Below, piece after piece: positions 27,094-35,674 of a DNA stretch of 64,000 nucleotides (within the stretch, counting starts at the first letter, position 1; each line of letters starts with the position of its first letter). A program made the position numbers and the translations under genes. Below the pieces are notes generated by a model. It ran no database searches, had not been told where the DNA came from, and saw nothing but the letters and a program-made list of their open reading frames with translations. The DNA is from Streptomyces bungoensis (GTDB lineage Bacteria; Actinomycetota; Actinomycetes; Streptomycetales; Streptomycetaceae): contig NZ_KQ948851.1 of assembly GCF_001514215.1 (NCBI RefSeq), positions 305,434 to 369,433 of the forward strand. The letters are read 5' to 3'.

Positions 27094-27657
27094 TCAGGCG
27101 CCGGGCCACGGTCCCGGCGTGGGGGCGAGCCGCTCCTCCTCCACCTTGGTGTCGAACAGCCTGAAGCCGCGCCGCAGGTAGTTGTCCATCGCGAACTCGC
27201 CGTCCTTGCTGCACGTGTGCAGCCACACCCGCTTCGTCGGCGGCCGGGAGGGCCACCTCTCGGCCAGGTCCCAGGCGCGGGCCGTGCCGTACGCCAGGAG
27301 ATGGCCGCCGATGCGGCGGCCGCGGAAGGCGGCGATCAGGCCGAAGTAGGCGATCTCGACCACGCCCTCGTCCTGCGGGTCCAGCTCCACGTACCCGGCC
27401 GGCGTGCCGCGGTCGAGAGCCACCCAGGTCTCCACACCGGGGCGTTCCAGCTGCTCCCGCCACCGCGCGTGGCTCCAGCCGAGGCGGTCCGTCCAGCGGA
27501 TGTCGCCGCCGACCGCGGTGTACAGGAAGCGGCTGAACTCGGGGGAGGGGACCTCCGCGCGGACGATCCGGACGTCGCCCTCCGGGGCGGCGGCCGGCAG
27601 CAGGTCGGCGGGCGAGGTCTGCTCCAGGGACCAGGTGGTGACGGGGACGGTGCTCAT
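27094..27657 (-). CDS. GNAT-family N-acetyltransferase
   Basis: The 187-aa acyl-CoA-dependent transferase has the acceptor-side strand VGYVELDPQ-like segment near residue 95. The acetyl-CoA binding loop is seen as IAAFRGRRIGGHLLAYGTA (R-x-x-G-x-G/A form, residues 115-130), followed by VWLHTCSKDGEFAMDNYLRRGFRLF. The substrate is unknown. ATG 27657 starts right after an 8-bp tandem repeat tract on the same strand. It is divergent from the sulfur operon, and no partner gene is evident. Confidence 0.85.
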   Translation of the reverse strand: MSTVPVTTWSLEQTSPADLLPAAAPEGDVRIVRAEVPSPEFSRFLYTAVGGDIRWTDRLGWSHARWREQLERPGVETWVALDRGTPAGYVELDPQDEGVVEIAYFGLIAAFRGRRIGGHLLAYGTARAWDLAERWPSRPPTKRVWLHTCSKDGEFAMDNYLRRGFRLFDTKVEEERLAPTPGPWPGA

Positions 27658-27710
27658 GCGGGCCAGGGAATCACCCCACCCGGCGGTCTGTCGATCGGCC
27701 CGGTCACACC

Positions 27711-27766
27711 GCCGGTCCGCCGGTCCGCCCGTCCGTCGGTCCGCCGGTCCGCCGGTCGTCGGTCGT
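27711..27766. repeat. Tandem 8-bp repeat (GCCGGTCC)n
   Basis: Seven consecutive 8-mers are based on GCCGGTCC: three exact copies and four with one to several changes. They fill the gap between the GNAT start and the stop of the secreted protein gene. It looks like replication-slippage DNA and may vary in copy number between strains. Confidence 0.75.
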
Positions 27767-29100
27767 CAGTCCGCCGAGCGGTCGAGCGCCGCCAGCGGCA
27801 CCGCGAACAGCATCCGGTCCGACAGGGACCAGACCTCGCCCGTCTCCTGCCAGTAGGACAGGGAGCCCGCCGAGCGGGCCCAGCAGTGGTGGGAGGCGTC
27901 GAAGCCGCAGTGGGCCGCCTGCGCGCCCTTCCGGTCCTGCCGCCACAGCCCGTCGTGCGCACCGGCGGAGCTGGACAGGTGTCCCACATACCAGGACGGG
28001 GCCGCCGCACCGGGCCGCCGGTACGACAGCACGCCGCGGATCCCGGCCGCCTTGGTCCTGTAGGCCTCGACCGCGTCCGCGCGCCCCGCGGAGTCGGTGG
28101 CGAGCAGGCCGCCGCGCGCGGGGTCCGTGCTGAAGGCGTACCGCCACAGCCGGGCGCGCCGGTCGCTGCCGGGCGCGGTCCACTCGCCGGCCACGAGGCT
28201 GTCGGGCGCCGAGCCGCGGTCCAGGGAGAGGGCGCCGGGGCACGGGGGGCCGGCGGCGGAGCAGCGGCCGGCCGCGTAGCGGTAGGAGCCGACGGCGGGC
28301 ATCACGTACCCGTAGCCGTCCGCGGACCAGCCGCCCGGCACCCGGCCGACCGCCGGCGTGGTGGCCGTGGTCCGCTGGATGCGGTCGAGGTCGTAGACGT
28401 AGAGCGCGTCGGCGCTGCCGGCCGTGGTGGTGACCAGCAGCTTGTTCTGGTACCAGACCATGCCGGAGACGCCGGACGCCAGCCCCCGGTAGTCCCGGCC
28501 GCCGTCGACGGGCACCACGAGCAGCACCCAGCGGTAGACGGGGCGGGCGGGGTCGTCGGTGTCGACGAAGGCCACCCGGGCCAGGCCGCGTTCGGCCGCG
28601 CGGCCGGCGGTGGCGCTGTGGGTCCAGCCGGCCAGGACCACCCGGTGGGTGCCCCACACGCCGTCGTCGTCGGCGTCGCCGGAGGTGGTCACCGAGGCGG
28701 GCCGCCAGGCCGTGGCGGCGGCGTCGGTCCGGTCCCAGCAGTAGGCGCGCCCGGCGGCCGGGGCGACGGGCAGGGTCGCCCGGTCACCCGCGGAGCAGCC
28801 GGCGCCCGAGCGCAGGGTGTGGTCGGCCGTGCGCAGCACGGCGTCCACACCGACCGGGCGGCCCATGGACGCGGCGAGCCGGTTCAGGGTGCGGGCGGGG
28901 ACCAGGCGCTCCTGGAGCCGCAGCGGGCCGGTGTCCGCCCGGGAGGTCAGCGGCTGGAGCGCGCCGGGGTTGCCGGCGACCTCGGCCTGCGAGGTGCTGA
29001 TCAGGGTGGCGGTCGCGGTGAGCGCCAGCGCGGTCCCGGCGAGGACCGCGCGCAGGGCCGCGCCCCGTCTGCGCCGGCGGTGTCTGCCGCGATGCTTCAT
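27766..29100 (-). CDS. Secreted protein of unknown function
   Basis: The 444-aa protein has a very basic N-terminus (KHRGRHRRRRRG) followed by a hydrophobic core to about residue 35 (ALRAVLAGTALALTATATLIS), a signal peptide without a strict twin-arginine motif. The mature part has spaced Cys residues (SGAGCSAGD, AYCWDR, RCSAAGPPCPG, HCGFDASHHCWA) that may form disulfides. Repeating strand-like segments (VLLVVPVDGG, LYVYDLDRIQ, RLWRYAFSTDP, WYVGHLSSSAG) suggest a beta-propeller. I do not recognise the family by name. ATG 29100 has GGAGGAGA upstream; the 74 codons before it are not homologous-looking. Confidence 0.75.
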   Translation of the reverse strand: MKHRGRHRRRRRGAALRAVLAGTALALTATATLISTSQAEVAGNPGALQPLTSRADTGPLRLQERLVPARTLNRLAASMGRPVGVDAVLRTADHTLRSGAGCSAGDRATLPVAPAAGRAYCWDRTDAAATAWRPASVTTSGDADDDGVWGTHRVVLAGWTHSATAGRAAERGLARVAFVDTDDPARPVYRWVLLVVPVDGGRDYRGLASGVSGMVWYQNKLLVTTTAGSADALYVYDLDRIQRTTATTPAVGRVPGGWSADGYGYVMPAVGSYRYAAGRCSAAGPPCPGALSLDRGSAPDSLVAGEWTAPGSDRRARLWRYAFSTDPARGGLLATDSAGRADAVEAYRTKAAGIRGVLSYRRPGAAAPSWYVGHLSSSAGAHDGLWRQDRKGAQAAHCGFDASHHCWARSAGSLSYWQETGEVWSLSDRMLFAVPLAALDRSAD

Positions 29101-29254
29101 GTCTCCTCCCGAGGCGGGCCAACTGCGCCCGGCGGTCGTCGCGTTGACCGAGGAGCAGGTGGGGCGGCCCGTAGGGATGCTACGGCAGCGGCGGACGCCA
29201 CAGGGCCAAGACCCCGCAAATACCCGTGAACGCACCCCGTGCCGTACGGCGTTC

Positions 29255-30544
29255 TCAGCCGCCGTCCGGTGCCGTCCGGCGCCGGGCCACCGCCGCCGCC
29301 GTCGACCGGGGCAGCAGGTCACGGGGGTCGCCGGGCAGCAGCACCTCCACCTCCACGCCCTCGCGGAACCGGTACGGCCGGTGGCCGAGAAGGTCGCCCA
29401 GGTACCGGCGGATCCTGGACATCTCCGCCCGCACGGTCACGGTCCGGGAGCGGTCGCCGAACAGGTCCTCCGCGAGCGCCGCCGCGCCGCACCCGGAGGG
29501 GTGTTCGGCGAGCAGGAACAGCAACTCGGCGTGCCGGGGACTGAGTTCCCGGGACCAGGGGCCGGCCGCCCCGGACACGGCCACCACGCCCCGGCCCGGC
29601 CGGCTCAGGTCCAGCGTGACCCGGACGGCGCCGCCGGCCGGCGGGTCGCCGGCCGCGCGCAGCAGCCAGCCGCCGGCCAGCGGCTCCACCGCGCAGGCGC
29701 CGAACGCGGGCAGCCACCGGCGGCCCGGCGCCAGCGACTCGGGCAGCGTCAGCCGCCGTACGTACGGCATCCCGGTCACGGCCGCCGCCCAGCCGTCGCG
29801 GTCCACCACCAGAGCGCTGCCGTCCAGCCGGGCCAGCACCGGGGCGGCCACCGTGCGCAGCCGCTCCAGCGAGGCCAGGTGCCGTTCGCGCAGGTGCGCC
29901 TCGGCGAGCTTGGCGACCGAGCCCACCCAGGACAGGGTCGCCGGGTGCATGGTCTCCAGCGGACCGCTGACGTCCACCACGCCGATGAGCCGGCCGTCCC
30001 TGGGGTCGGTGATCGGCGCGCCGGTGCAGGTCCAGGAGGTGTGGGAGCGGACGAAGTGCTCCCCGGCGAAGACCTGTACCGGCCGCCGTACGACCGCGGG
30101 GGTGCCCACCCCGTTGGTGCCGACGACGTCTTCGCGCCAGTCCGCGCCGAGTTCGAACCCGAGGCCGTCGGCCTTGCGCAGCACCTGCGGCGACCCCTCC
30201 CGCCACAGCACGCGGCCGTCGGCGTCGGCGACGACCATGATGTGCTGGGCGGCGTCCGCGACCGACAGCAGCCCCTCGCGCAGCACGGGCAGGACGTGCC
30301 TGAGCGGCGACTCCTCGCGTCTGCGCCGCACTTCGTCGCGGGACAGCGGGCGCGACCTGAAGTCGTGGTCGGGGTCGACGCCGCTGCGCAGCATCCGCGA
30401 CCAGGACTGCTCGATCACCGGCCGCGGCGGGACCCGCGCACGGTGGCCGGCGAGCGTCGCCTCGCGCACCTCGTTCAGCATCCGCGCCGCCTGAGCCGCG
30501 TTCACGGCGGCCAGACGCGCCACGTTCGTCGGCGGGTTCACCAC
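29255..30544 (-). CDS. GAF-domain transcriptional regulator (AcoR-like sensor with winged-helix output)
   Basis: The 429-aa protein starts at one of two adjacent GTG codons (30544/30541) with GGAGGA upstream. The N-terminal half follows the AcoR-type pattern: PPRPVIEQSWSRMLRSGVDPD, a GAF-like sensor (AAQHIMVVADADGRVLWREG, LGADWREDVVGTNGVGTP) and the HFVRSHTSWTCTGAPITDP segment. There is no AAA+ domain. Instead the C-terminus (ELSPRHAELLFLLAEHP, VRAEMSRIRRYLGDLLGHRPYRF) looks like an OmpR/BTAD-type winged helix. Related Streptomyces genes usually stand beside aldehyde or alcohol dehydrogenases, but none is adjacent here. The ligand and targets are unknown. Confidence 0.82.
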   Translation of the reverse strand: MVNPPTNVARLAAVNAAQAARMLNEVREATLAGHRARVPPRPVIEQSWSRMLRSGVDPDHDFRSRPLSRDEVRRRREESPLRHVLPVLREGLLSVADAAQHIMVVADADGRVLWREGSPQVLRKADGLGFELGADWREDVVGTNGVGTPAVVRRPVQVFAGEHFVRSHTSWTCTGAPITDPRDGRLIGVVDVSGPLETMHPATLSWVGSVAKLAEAHLRERHLASLERLRTVAAPVLARLDGSALVVDRDGWAAAVTGMPYVRRLTLPESLAPGRRWLPAFGACAVEPLAGGWLLRAAGDPPAGGAVRVTLDLSRPGRGVVAVSGAAGPWSRELSPRHAELLFLLAEHPSGCGAAALAEDLFGDRSRTVTVRAEMSRIRRYLGDLLGHRPYRFREGVEVEVLLPGDPRDLLPRSTAAAVARRRTAPDGG

Positions 30545-30718
30545 TGGGGTCCTCCCGGGATGGGCGTCGAACACACTCGTCCAAGCACACTGTCGTTCCA
30601 GCACGCGTCACGCCGTGCCGGCGGTGGTTCCCGGCCCGGCCGCTGCGCACATACTGCCGTCCGGCACATGCCGGGTGCACACACTCCGCACACAGTCACC
30701 GACAGGTTGCAACCGTTC
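30545..30718. promoter_or_regulatory. Upstream region of the GAF regulator and end of the tnpB remnant
   Basis: This is non-coding DNA with a CCGGCA-CA-TGCCGG palindrome at 30661-30674 and a GGTTGCAACC palindrome at 30705-30714, just beyond the tnpB stop. The first may be an operator of the GAF regulator and the second an element end. Both roles are inferred from position. Confidence 0.4.
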
Positions 30719-31216
30719 CTAGGGACTGAGTGGGAGTGAGTCCTGGTGCCAGGACTCGTGCTCAGCCGTGTGCCCCGAACGGTTGTGGGCACACTGGTCG
30801 CCCGCTTTCGCTCCGCGTCCGGCCCGCACGGATCGTGTCCGTGGTCCGGGAATGCGGGGGCGGGTTCCCTCACGCTCCGGGACGCCCGGTGCGGCCTGGA
30901 CGGTCCGATGCCCCACCACATCACGCTGGTGTGGTGGGGGCGGTGCCGTCCGTCGCCGGATCGGGTGTCCCAGGGCGCGCCTTCCGATCGCCACCGCTGC
31001 CGCGTCGTGGCGAGTGGTGGTGCGAGTTGTGCTGCTGAGGGGCTTCTGCCAGTGCTGGGCGCCCCAGCGGCTGGTGTAGGCGGGGTCGACGGCGACCAGG
31101 GGGATGCCGAGTTCGGCGGCCATGGACACCAGCCTGCCGCGCAGCCGCGCGGTGGGCATACCGGAGATCAGCCGGCGGAACCGCTTGCGCCGCCCGTGCC
31201 TATCCAGTATCAGTTC
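30719..31216 (-). pseudogene. tnpB: C-terminal remnant of an IS200/IS605-type TnpB
   Basis: About 165 residues match the end of the large Streptomyces TnpB/OrfB proteins: KRFRRLISGMPTARLRGRLVSMA, VAVDPAYTSRWGAQHWQKPL and HDAAAVAIGRRALGH. HDAAA holds the third catalytic Asp of the RuvC nuclease. Everything upstream (the N-terminal domain, the first RuvC residues and the zinc ribbon) is missing, and the open frame before 31216 is unrelated sequence. The heptamer TGCAACC occurs at both borders (30708-30714 and 31226-31232). No partner tnpA is seen. The DNA just after the stop is where a guide (omega) RNA end would lie in an intact element. Confidence 0.75.
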
Positions 31217-31264
31217 GCAACCCCCTGCAACCCTGGTGAACGGCCGGGGTTTGGCCGAGACTTG

Positions 31265-31296
31265 CCCCCGGCGCCGCCTCCGGGCGGCGTCGGGGG
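31265..31296. terminator. 14-bp hairpin downstream of aidB
   Basis: CCCCCGGCGCCGCC (31265-31278) pairs with GGCGGCGTCGGGGG (31283-31296), with one G-T pair and a 4-nt loop. Together with the hairpin at 31317 it forms a tandem terminator on the minus strand below aidB, at the border with the tnpB remnant. Confidence 0.65.
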
Positions 31297-31316
31297 CCTC
31301 CACCGGCCCACGCGGC

Positions 31317-31350
31317 GGGGGTGGTGCCGTGTCGGCGCAGCACCACCCCC
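31317..31350 (-). terminator. 11-bp hairpin terminator of aidB
   Basis: GGGGGTGGTGC (31317-31327) and GCACCACCCCC (31340-31350) pair perfectly with a 12-nt loop, 39 nt below the aidB stop. Confidence 0.7.
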
Positions 31351-31388
31351 CCCCTGCGTCCGCCCCCGGCCGGGCCCGCCGCTGCCGG

Positions 31389-33026
31389 TCAGGACACCGG
31401 CCGCGCCCGCTCCACCACCGACGCCAGGTCCAGGCCCCCCGGCAGCGTGCCGAAGGACGCGCCGTGGTCGCCGCCGAGGCGGGAGGCGCAGAAGGCGTCG
31501 GCGACCGCCGGCGGCGCGTGCCGCACCAGCAGCGAGCCCTGCAGGACCAGCGCGAGGCGTTCCACCAGCCGCCGGGCCCGGCCCTCGACGTTCTCCAGGT
31601 CGGCGAGTTCGGTGAACAGGTCCTTCACCGCCCGGTCCAGGCGGTGGTCGGCGCCGTGCGCCCGGCCGATCTCGGTGAGGCAGGCGTCCAGCGCGCCCGG
31701 CTCGCGCCGCAGGGCCCGCAGCACGTCCAGCGCCTGCACGTTGCCCGCGCCCTCCCAGATCGAGTTCAGCGGCGACTCGCGCACCAGCCGGGGCAGGCCC
31801 GACTCCTCGACGTACCCGTTGCCGCCCAGGCACTCGGCGGCCTCCACCGCCACCGGCGCGCAGCGCTTGGTGATCCAGTACTTGGCGGCCGGCACCGCCA
31901 GCCGCAGCAGGGCCCGCTCCTGCTCGCCCCCGTCGTCGCAGGCGGCCGCGAGCCGCACCGCGAGCGCGGTCGCGGCCTCGGACTCCAGCGCGAGGTCGGC
32001 GAGCACGTTGCGCATCAGCGGCTTGTCGACGAGCCGGCCGCCGAACGCCTCGCGGTACGTGCAGTGGTGGATCGCCTGCGCCACCGCCTGCCGCATCAGG
32101 CCCGCCGAGCCGAGCGCGCAGTCCAGCCGGGTCGCGGCGACCATCTCGATGATGGTGCGCACGCCCTGCCCCTCCTCGCCGACGCGGCGCGCCCAGGTGC
32201 CGGCGAACTCGACCTCGGCGGAGGCGTTGGACCGGTTGCCCAGCTTGTCCTTGAGCCGCTGGATCAGGAACACGTTGCGGGTGCCGTCGGCGAGGACGCG
32301 CGGGACGAGGAAGCAGGTCAGGCCGTCGGGGGCCTGGGCCAGCACCAGGAAGCCGTCCGACATCGGCGCCGAGCAGAACCACTTGTGGCCGGTCAGCGTG
32401 TACGTCCCGGCCTCCGCGAGCGGCCGGGCCTCGGTGGTGTTCGCCCGTACGTCGCTGCCGCCCTGCTTCTCGGTCATGCCCATGCCGAACAGCGCGCCGG
32501 CCTTCCGGTCCGCGGGCCGCAGGTCGCGGTCGTAGATCGCGGACGTCAGCCGGGGCTCCCACTCGGCCGCGAGGGCGGGGTCGGCCCGCAGCGCGGGCAC
32601 GGCCGCGTGGGTCATCGACAGCGGGCAGCAGGTGCCCGCCTCGACCTGGGTCCAGACCACGAACGCGGCCGCTCTGCGCACGTGCCCGGCCGGGCGGGTC
32701 CAGGCGCCGGTCAGCCCCGCCGAGACGCCCTTGCCGAGCAGCCGGTGCCAGGCCGGGTGGAAGTCGACCTCGTCGATCCGGTGGCCGTAGCGGTCGTGCG
32801 TGCGCAGCCGGGGCGGCTGCTCGTTCGCCTGCACCGCCCACTCCCGGACCTGGGAGGAGCCCGAGGTCCGGCCGAGCCCGGACAGCTCGGAGCGCACCTC
32901 GGGCAGCAGCGCGGGATCGGTGTGCCGTTCGACGGCCTCGGTCAGGGCCCGGTCGGCGGTGAAGAGGTCGTACCCGACCAGCTCGGGCGGCTGATTCGTC
33001 ACGGTGTGCGTGGAGTGGCCTGCCAT
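31389..33026 (-). CDS. aidB: AidB-type acyl-CoA dehydrogenase family protein
   Basis: The 545-aa flavoprotein follows AidB closely: an N-terminal NQPPELVGYDLFTADRAL extension, FGMGMTEKQGGSDVRANTT in the FAD-binding region, GHKWFCSAPMSDGFLVLAQ and ECLGGNGYVEESGLPRLVRE with the acyl-CoA dehydrogenase C-terminal motif. Enterobacterial AidB is part of the alkylation-damage response and binds DNA, but its catalytic role is unsettled. The only Ada-like partner candidate is the AraC-type gene at 34393, which lacks methyltransferase motifs. ATG 33026 is a natural start. It is divergent from the BrkB gene, with 95 nt between them. Confidence 0.9.
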   Translation of the reverse strand: MAGHSTHTVTNQPPELVGYDLFTADRALTEAVERHTDPALLPEVRSELSGLGRTSGSSQVREWAVQANEQPPRLRTHDRYGHRIDEVDFHPAWHRLLGKGVSAGLTGAWTRPAGHVRRAAAFVVWTQVEAGTCCPLSMTHAAVPALRADPALAAEWEPRLTSAIYDRDLRPADRKAGALFGMGMTEKQGGSDVRANTTEARPLAEAGTYTLTGHKWFCSAPMSDGFLVLAQAPDGLTCFLVPRVLADGTRNVFLIQRLKDKLGNRSNASAEVEFAGTWARRVGEEGQGVRTIIEMVAATRLDCALGSAGLMRQAVAQAIHHCTYREAFGGRLVDKPLMRNVLADLALESEAATALAVRLAAACDDGGEQERALLRLAVPAAKYWITKRCAPVAVEAAECLGGNGYVEESGLPRLVRESPLNSIWEGAGNVQALDVLRALRREPGALDACLTEIGRAHGADHRLDRAVKDLFTELADLENVEGRARRLVERLALVLQGSLLVRHAPPAVADAFCASRLGGDHGASFGTLPGGLDLASVVERARPVS

Positions 33027-33121
33027 GCACCTGAACCTACCCGGGATCGCGGCGAAGCCGTCCTGCCGTCCGCCCTGCCCGGAAGGTGAGGGGCGCCCGG
33101 TGCGGCGGATACCGTTAGGTC

Positions 33122-34285
33122 GTGCAGCCAGGAAGTGACACCCCCGAGCGACCCGCGGGCCGCCTCCACCGGGCCAGAGCCCTCTACCGGAACGTCTCCA
33201 AGCGCCGGACGGCCTGGCTGCTGCTGAAGGACACCGTCAACTCGTGCATGGAGTACCGCATCCTGGGGCTGGCGGCCGAGGCGGCGTTCTTCACGCTGCT
33301 GTCGGTGCCGCCCCTGCTGCTCTGCCTCATCGGGCTGCTCGCCTACGTCGACGCCTGGACCGGCGCCCACACGATCAGAAGCCTGGAGAACAACCTCCTC
33401 GACGCCTCCCGCACCGTCCTGTCCGAGAAGGGCGTCAAGGAGATCACCCAGCCGATCCTGCACGACGTGATCAAGGGCGGGCGGCCCGACGTCATCTCCA
33501 TCGGCTTCGTGTTCGCCCTGTGGTCGGGGTCCCGGGCGGTGAACGTCTTCATCGACACGATCACGGTCATGTACGGCCTCGACGGCGTCCGGGGCATCGT
33601 CAAGACCCGGATGATGGCCTTCCTGCTCTTCATCGTGGCGCTGCTGATCGGCTCGGTGGCGCTGCCGCTGATGGTGGCCGGGCCGGACGCTGTGGTGGGG
33701 GTCGTGCCCTGGTCGGAGACGCTGGTCCAGGTCCTGTACTGGCCGGTCGTGATCGTCCTGTCCATCGCCTTCCTCACGACCCTGTACCACGTCTCCGTCC
33801 CGGTCCGCTCGCCGTGGATCGAGGACGTCCCCGGCGCGCTCGTCGCCCTCGCCATGTGGGTCCTGGGCAGCTTCCTGCTGCGGATCTACCTCGTGCACAC
33901 CATCGAGGGCGCCACCATCTACGGCTCCCTCGCCGCCTCCGTCGCCGTCCTGCTGTGGATCGGCGTGGCGGCCTTCGCCGTGCTCGTCGGCGCGGCGGTG
34001 AACGCGGCCATCGACCGGGTCTGGCCGGCCGCGGCCACGGCCGCCGCCCGCGAGGCCAACGAACGGGTCCGCCAGGCCCAGGTCGCCGAGTACGTCGCCC
34101 GCGCCGCCGCCGGCCTGGAGACCGACCCCGACGACCCCGACATGCCCTCCGAGTTCCCCGAACGCTGGTCCCGCTTCCTCCCCCCGGAGGACGTCACGTC
34201 CCGCCTCCGCACCCAGCCGAAGAACGGCCACCACGCCCCCAAGGGCAACGGGACGCCGGGGGAGCAGCAGCCGCCGGCGAAGTGA
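33122..34285 (+). CDS. YihY/BrkB-family membrane protein
   Basis: The 387-aa integral membrane protein begins at GTG 33122. It has six clear hydrophobic helices ([99 protein letters not shown]). The family pattern is [17 protein letters not shown] near residue 60 and [16 protein letters not shown] near 265. The C-terminal 80 residues are charged and cytoplasmic. The family's molecular role is unresolved; it was long misnamed ribonuclease BN. Confidence 0.88.
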   Translation: MQPGSDTPERPAGRLHRARALYRNVSKRRTAWLLLKDTVNSCMEYRILGLAAEAAFFTLLSVPPLLLCLIGLLAYVDAWTGAHTIRSLENNLLDASRTVLSEKGVKEITQPILHDVIKGGRPDVISIGFVFALWSGSRAVNVFIDTITVMYGLDGVRGIVKTRMMAFLLFIVALLIGSVALPLMVAGPDAVVGVVPWSETLVQVLYWPVVIVLSIAFLTTLYHVSVPVRSPWIEDVPGALVALAMWVLGSFLLRIYLVHTIEGATIYGSLAASVAVLLWIGVAAFAVLVGAAVNAAIDRVWPAAATAAAREANERVRQAQVAEYVARAAAGLETDPDDPDMPSEFPERWSRFLPPEDVTSRLRTQPKNGHHAPKGNGTPGEQQPPAK

Positions 34286-34392
34286 CGGCGGGCGTGGCCC
34301 GCCCCTCGGGACCCCGGGCGCAGGGGGGCCGCCGGCGGGCCGGAGACGGAGGCGAGGGACCGCGGTGGTCCCGGAGGCGTAGCCTGGCGTGC

Positions 34393-35241
34393 GTGTACGA
34401 GGAACGGCCGTCCCGGCTGGCCGGCGCGGTGGTCTGGCACCGTACCCCGGAGGACCCCGCCCGCCGCCCCGTCCTGCCCGACGGATGCATGGACCTGCTG
34501 TTCAGCGAGGGCCGGCTGCTGGTCGCCGGGCCCGACACCCGCGCGTACGTCCCCGGTGGACCGCCCCGCGCCTGGTCCGGCGTCCGCTTCTTCCCCGGCA
34601 CCGCCCCCGCCCTGCTCGGCGTACCCGCCCACGAACTGCGCGACGCCCGGGTGGAACTGGCCGATCTCTGGCCCGCCGCCCGGGTCCGGCGGCTGCGCGA
34701 CCGGGTCGAGGCGGCGCCCGGCCCGGCGACGGCCCTGGAGGACATCGCCCTCGGCCTCGCCGGAGGGTCACCGGCCCCGGACCCTCTTCTGCGAAGGCTG
34801 GTCGCCTGCCTGGAGGAGGGCCGTACGGTGGCGGCGACGGCCGATGAACTCGGCCTCGGCGCACGCCAGTTGCACCGCCGCTGCCGGACCGCCTTCGGCT
34901 ACGGCCCGAAGACCCTCGCCCGCGTCCTGCGCCTGCGGCGCGCCCTGGCCCTGGCCCGCTCCGGCGTCCCCTACGCCGAGACGGCGGCCCGCGCCGGATA
35001 CGCCGACCAGCCCCACCTGGCCCGCGACGTCAGGGAGTTCGCGGGCACGACTTTGGGCGAGCTACTCGGCGGCCAGGGGCGCGAACAGCTCGACGGTGTT
35101 CCCGTCGGGGTCGAGGACGACGGCGTACCGCTGCCCCCAGAAGGCGTCCCACGGCTTCAGCTCGCCGTGGTGGCCGGCGCCCACCAGGTCCTCGTACCCG
35201 GCGTCGACCTCGGCGGGCGACCCGTACCGGAAGGCGAGTGA
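34393..35241 (+). CDS. AraC-family transcriptional regulator
   Basis: The 282-aa protein starts at GTG 34393. The N-terminal domain is DUF6597-like ([43 protein letters not shown]), a common partner of AraC DNA-binding domains. The C-terminal AraC double helix-turn-helix includes [28 protein letters not shown] and [25 protein letters not shown], ending near residue 225. The last 55 residues have no match to AraC proteins and run antisense through the VOC gene, so the original stop codon was probably lost. The regulatory target may be the adjacent VOC gene. Confidence 0.8.
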   Translation: MYEERPSRLAGAVVWHRTPEDPARRPVLPDGCMDLLFSEGRLLVAGPDTRAYVPGGPPRAWSGVRFFPGTAPALLGVPAHELRDARVELADLWPAARVRRLRDRVEAAPGPATALEDIALGLAGGSPAPDPLLRRLVACLEEGRTVAATADELGLGARQLHRRCRTAFGYGPKTLARVLRLRRALALARSGVPYAETAARAGYADQPHLARDVREFAGTTLGELLGGQGREQLDGVPVGVEDDGVPLPPEGVPRLQLAVVAGAHQVLVPGVDLGGRPVPEGE

Positions 35242-35460
35242 GACACGGCCCCCGCCCGCGGGCGGCCGCCACCCGGGGTGGAAGGAGCGGACGGTGCTCT
35301 CGGTGTCCAGGGCGAGGGTCAGCCCGCCGGGCAGTTCCGCCTCGACGTGCGGCTGCTCCTCGGCCCCCTCGGGGAAGACGAGCCCGAGCCGGCGGTAGAA
35401 GGCGAGCGAGGCGGCCAGGTCGGAGGCCACCACACCGATCAGAGCGAATCGTGGAGTCAT
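35062..35460 (-). CDS. VOC-family (glyoxalase/bleomycin-resistance fold) protein
   Basis: The 132-aa protein has paired beta-alpha-beta-beta-beta modules: [23 protein letters not shown] at the start and [18 protein letters not shown] at the end, where the Glu is a typical metal ligand. Family members are lyases, dioxygenases or drug-binding proteins; the substrate is not readable. It is convergent with the AraC gene and overlaps its 3' end by 180 bp. It is divergent from helR. Confidence 0.82.
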   Translation of the reverse strand: MTPRFALIGVVASDLAASLAFYRRLGLVFPEGAEEQPHVEAELPGGLTLALDTESTVRSFHPGWRPPAGGGRVSLAFRYGSPAEVDAGYEDLVGAGHHGELKPWDAFWGQRYAVVLDPDGNTVELFAPLAAE

Positions 35461-35546
35461 GCGGCCACCGTAGGCACGGGCGCCCGGACCGGTCTTGAAG
35501 GAATCGGACACGGCCGACCGGGGGCCCAGGCGCACAAACGACGAAG

Positions 35547-35570
35547 GCGAGGAGTTCACCCACTCCTCGC
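35547..35570. promoter_or_regulatory. 9-bp inverted repeat in the helR promoter region
   Basis: GCGAGGAGT (35547-35555) and ACTCCTCGC (35562-35570) are perfect arms with a 6-nt spacer, 25 bp upstream of the RAE. TATAGC at 35582-35587 lies between them and is a possible -10 box. It may be a second regulator site of helR. Confidence 0.45.
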
Positions 35571-35594
35571 CACTCTCAACGTATAGCGCACGGG

Positions 35595-35613
35595 GGGCCT
35601 TGCCGCAAGCCCC
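35595..35613. promoter_or_regulatory. Rifamycin-associated element (RAE) of helR
   Basis: The 19-bp sequence GGGCCTTGCCGCAAGCCCC equals, on the reverse strand, the RAE reported upstream of rifamycin-responsive genes in actinobacteria (as I recall it, GGGGCTTGCGGCAAGGCCC). It begins 8 bp after TATAGC and lies about 60 bp before the helR start. It predicts induction by rifamycins. Confidence 0.88.
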
Positions 35614-35674
35614 CCTCCGTGCTGCACAATCAGCGGCCCGAGCCAGGTACCTGCAGGAATGCGAGAGTTGCGTA

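Noticed and set aside
30719..31303. Intact, active TnpB nuclease
   Set aside because: Only the C-terminal RuvC part is homologous; the N-terminal and earlier catalytic segments are missing, so it cannot work as a guide-RNA nuclease.
35495..35674. ATG 35495 as the start of helR
   Set aside because: It would place the RAE and likely promoter inside the coding region; homology starts after GTG 35675.
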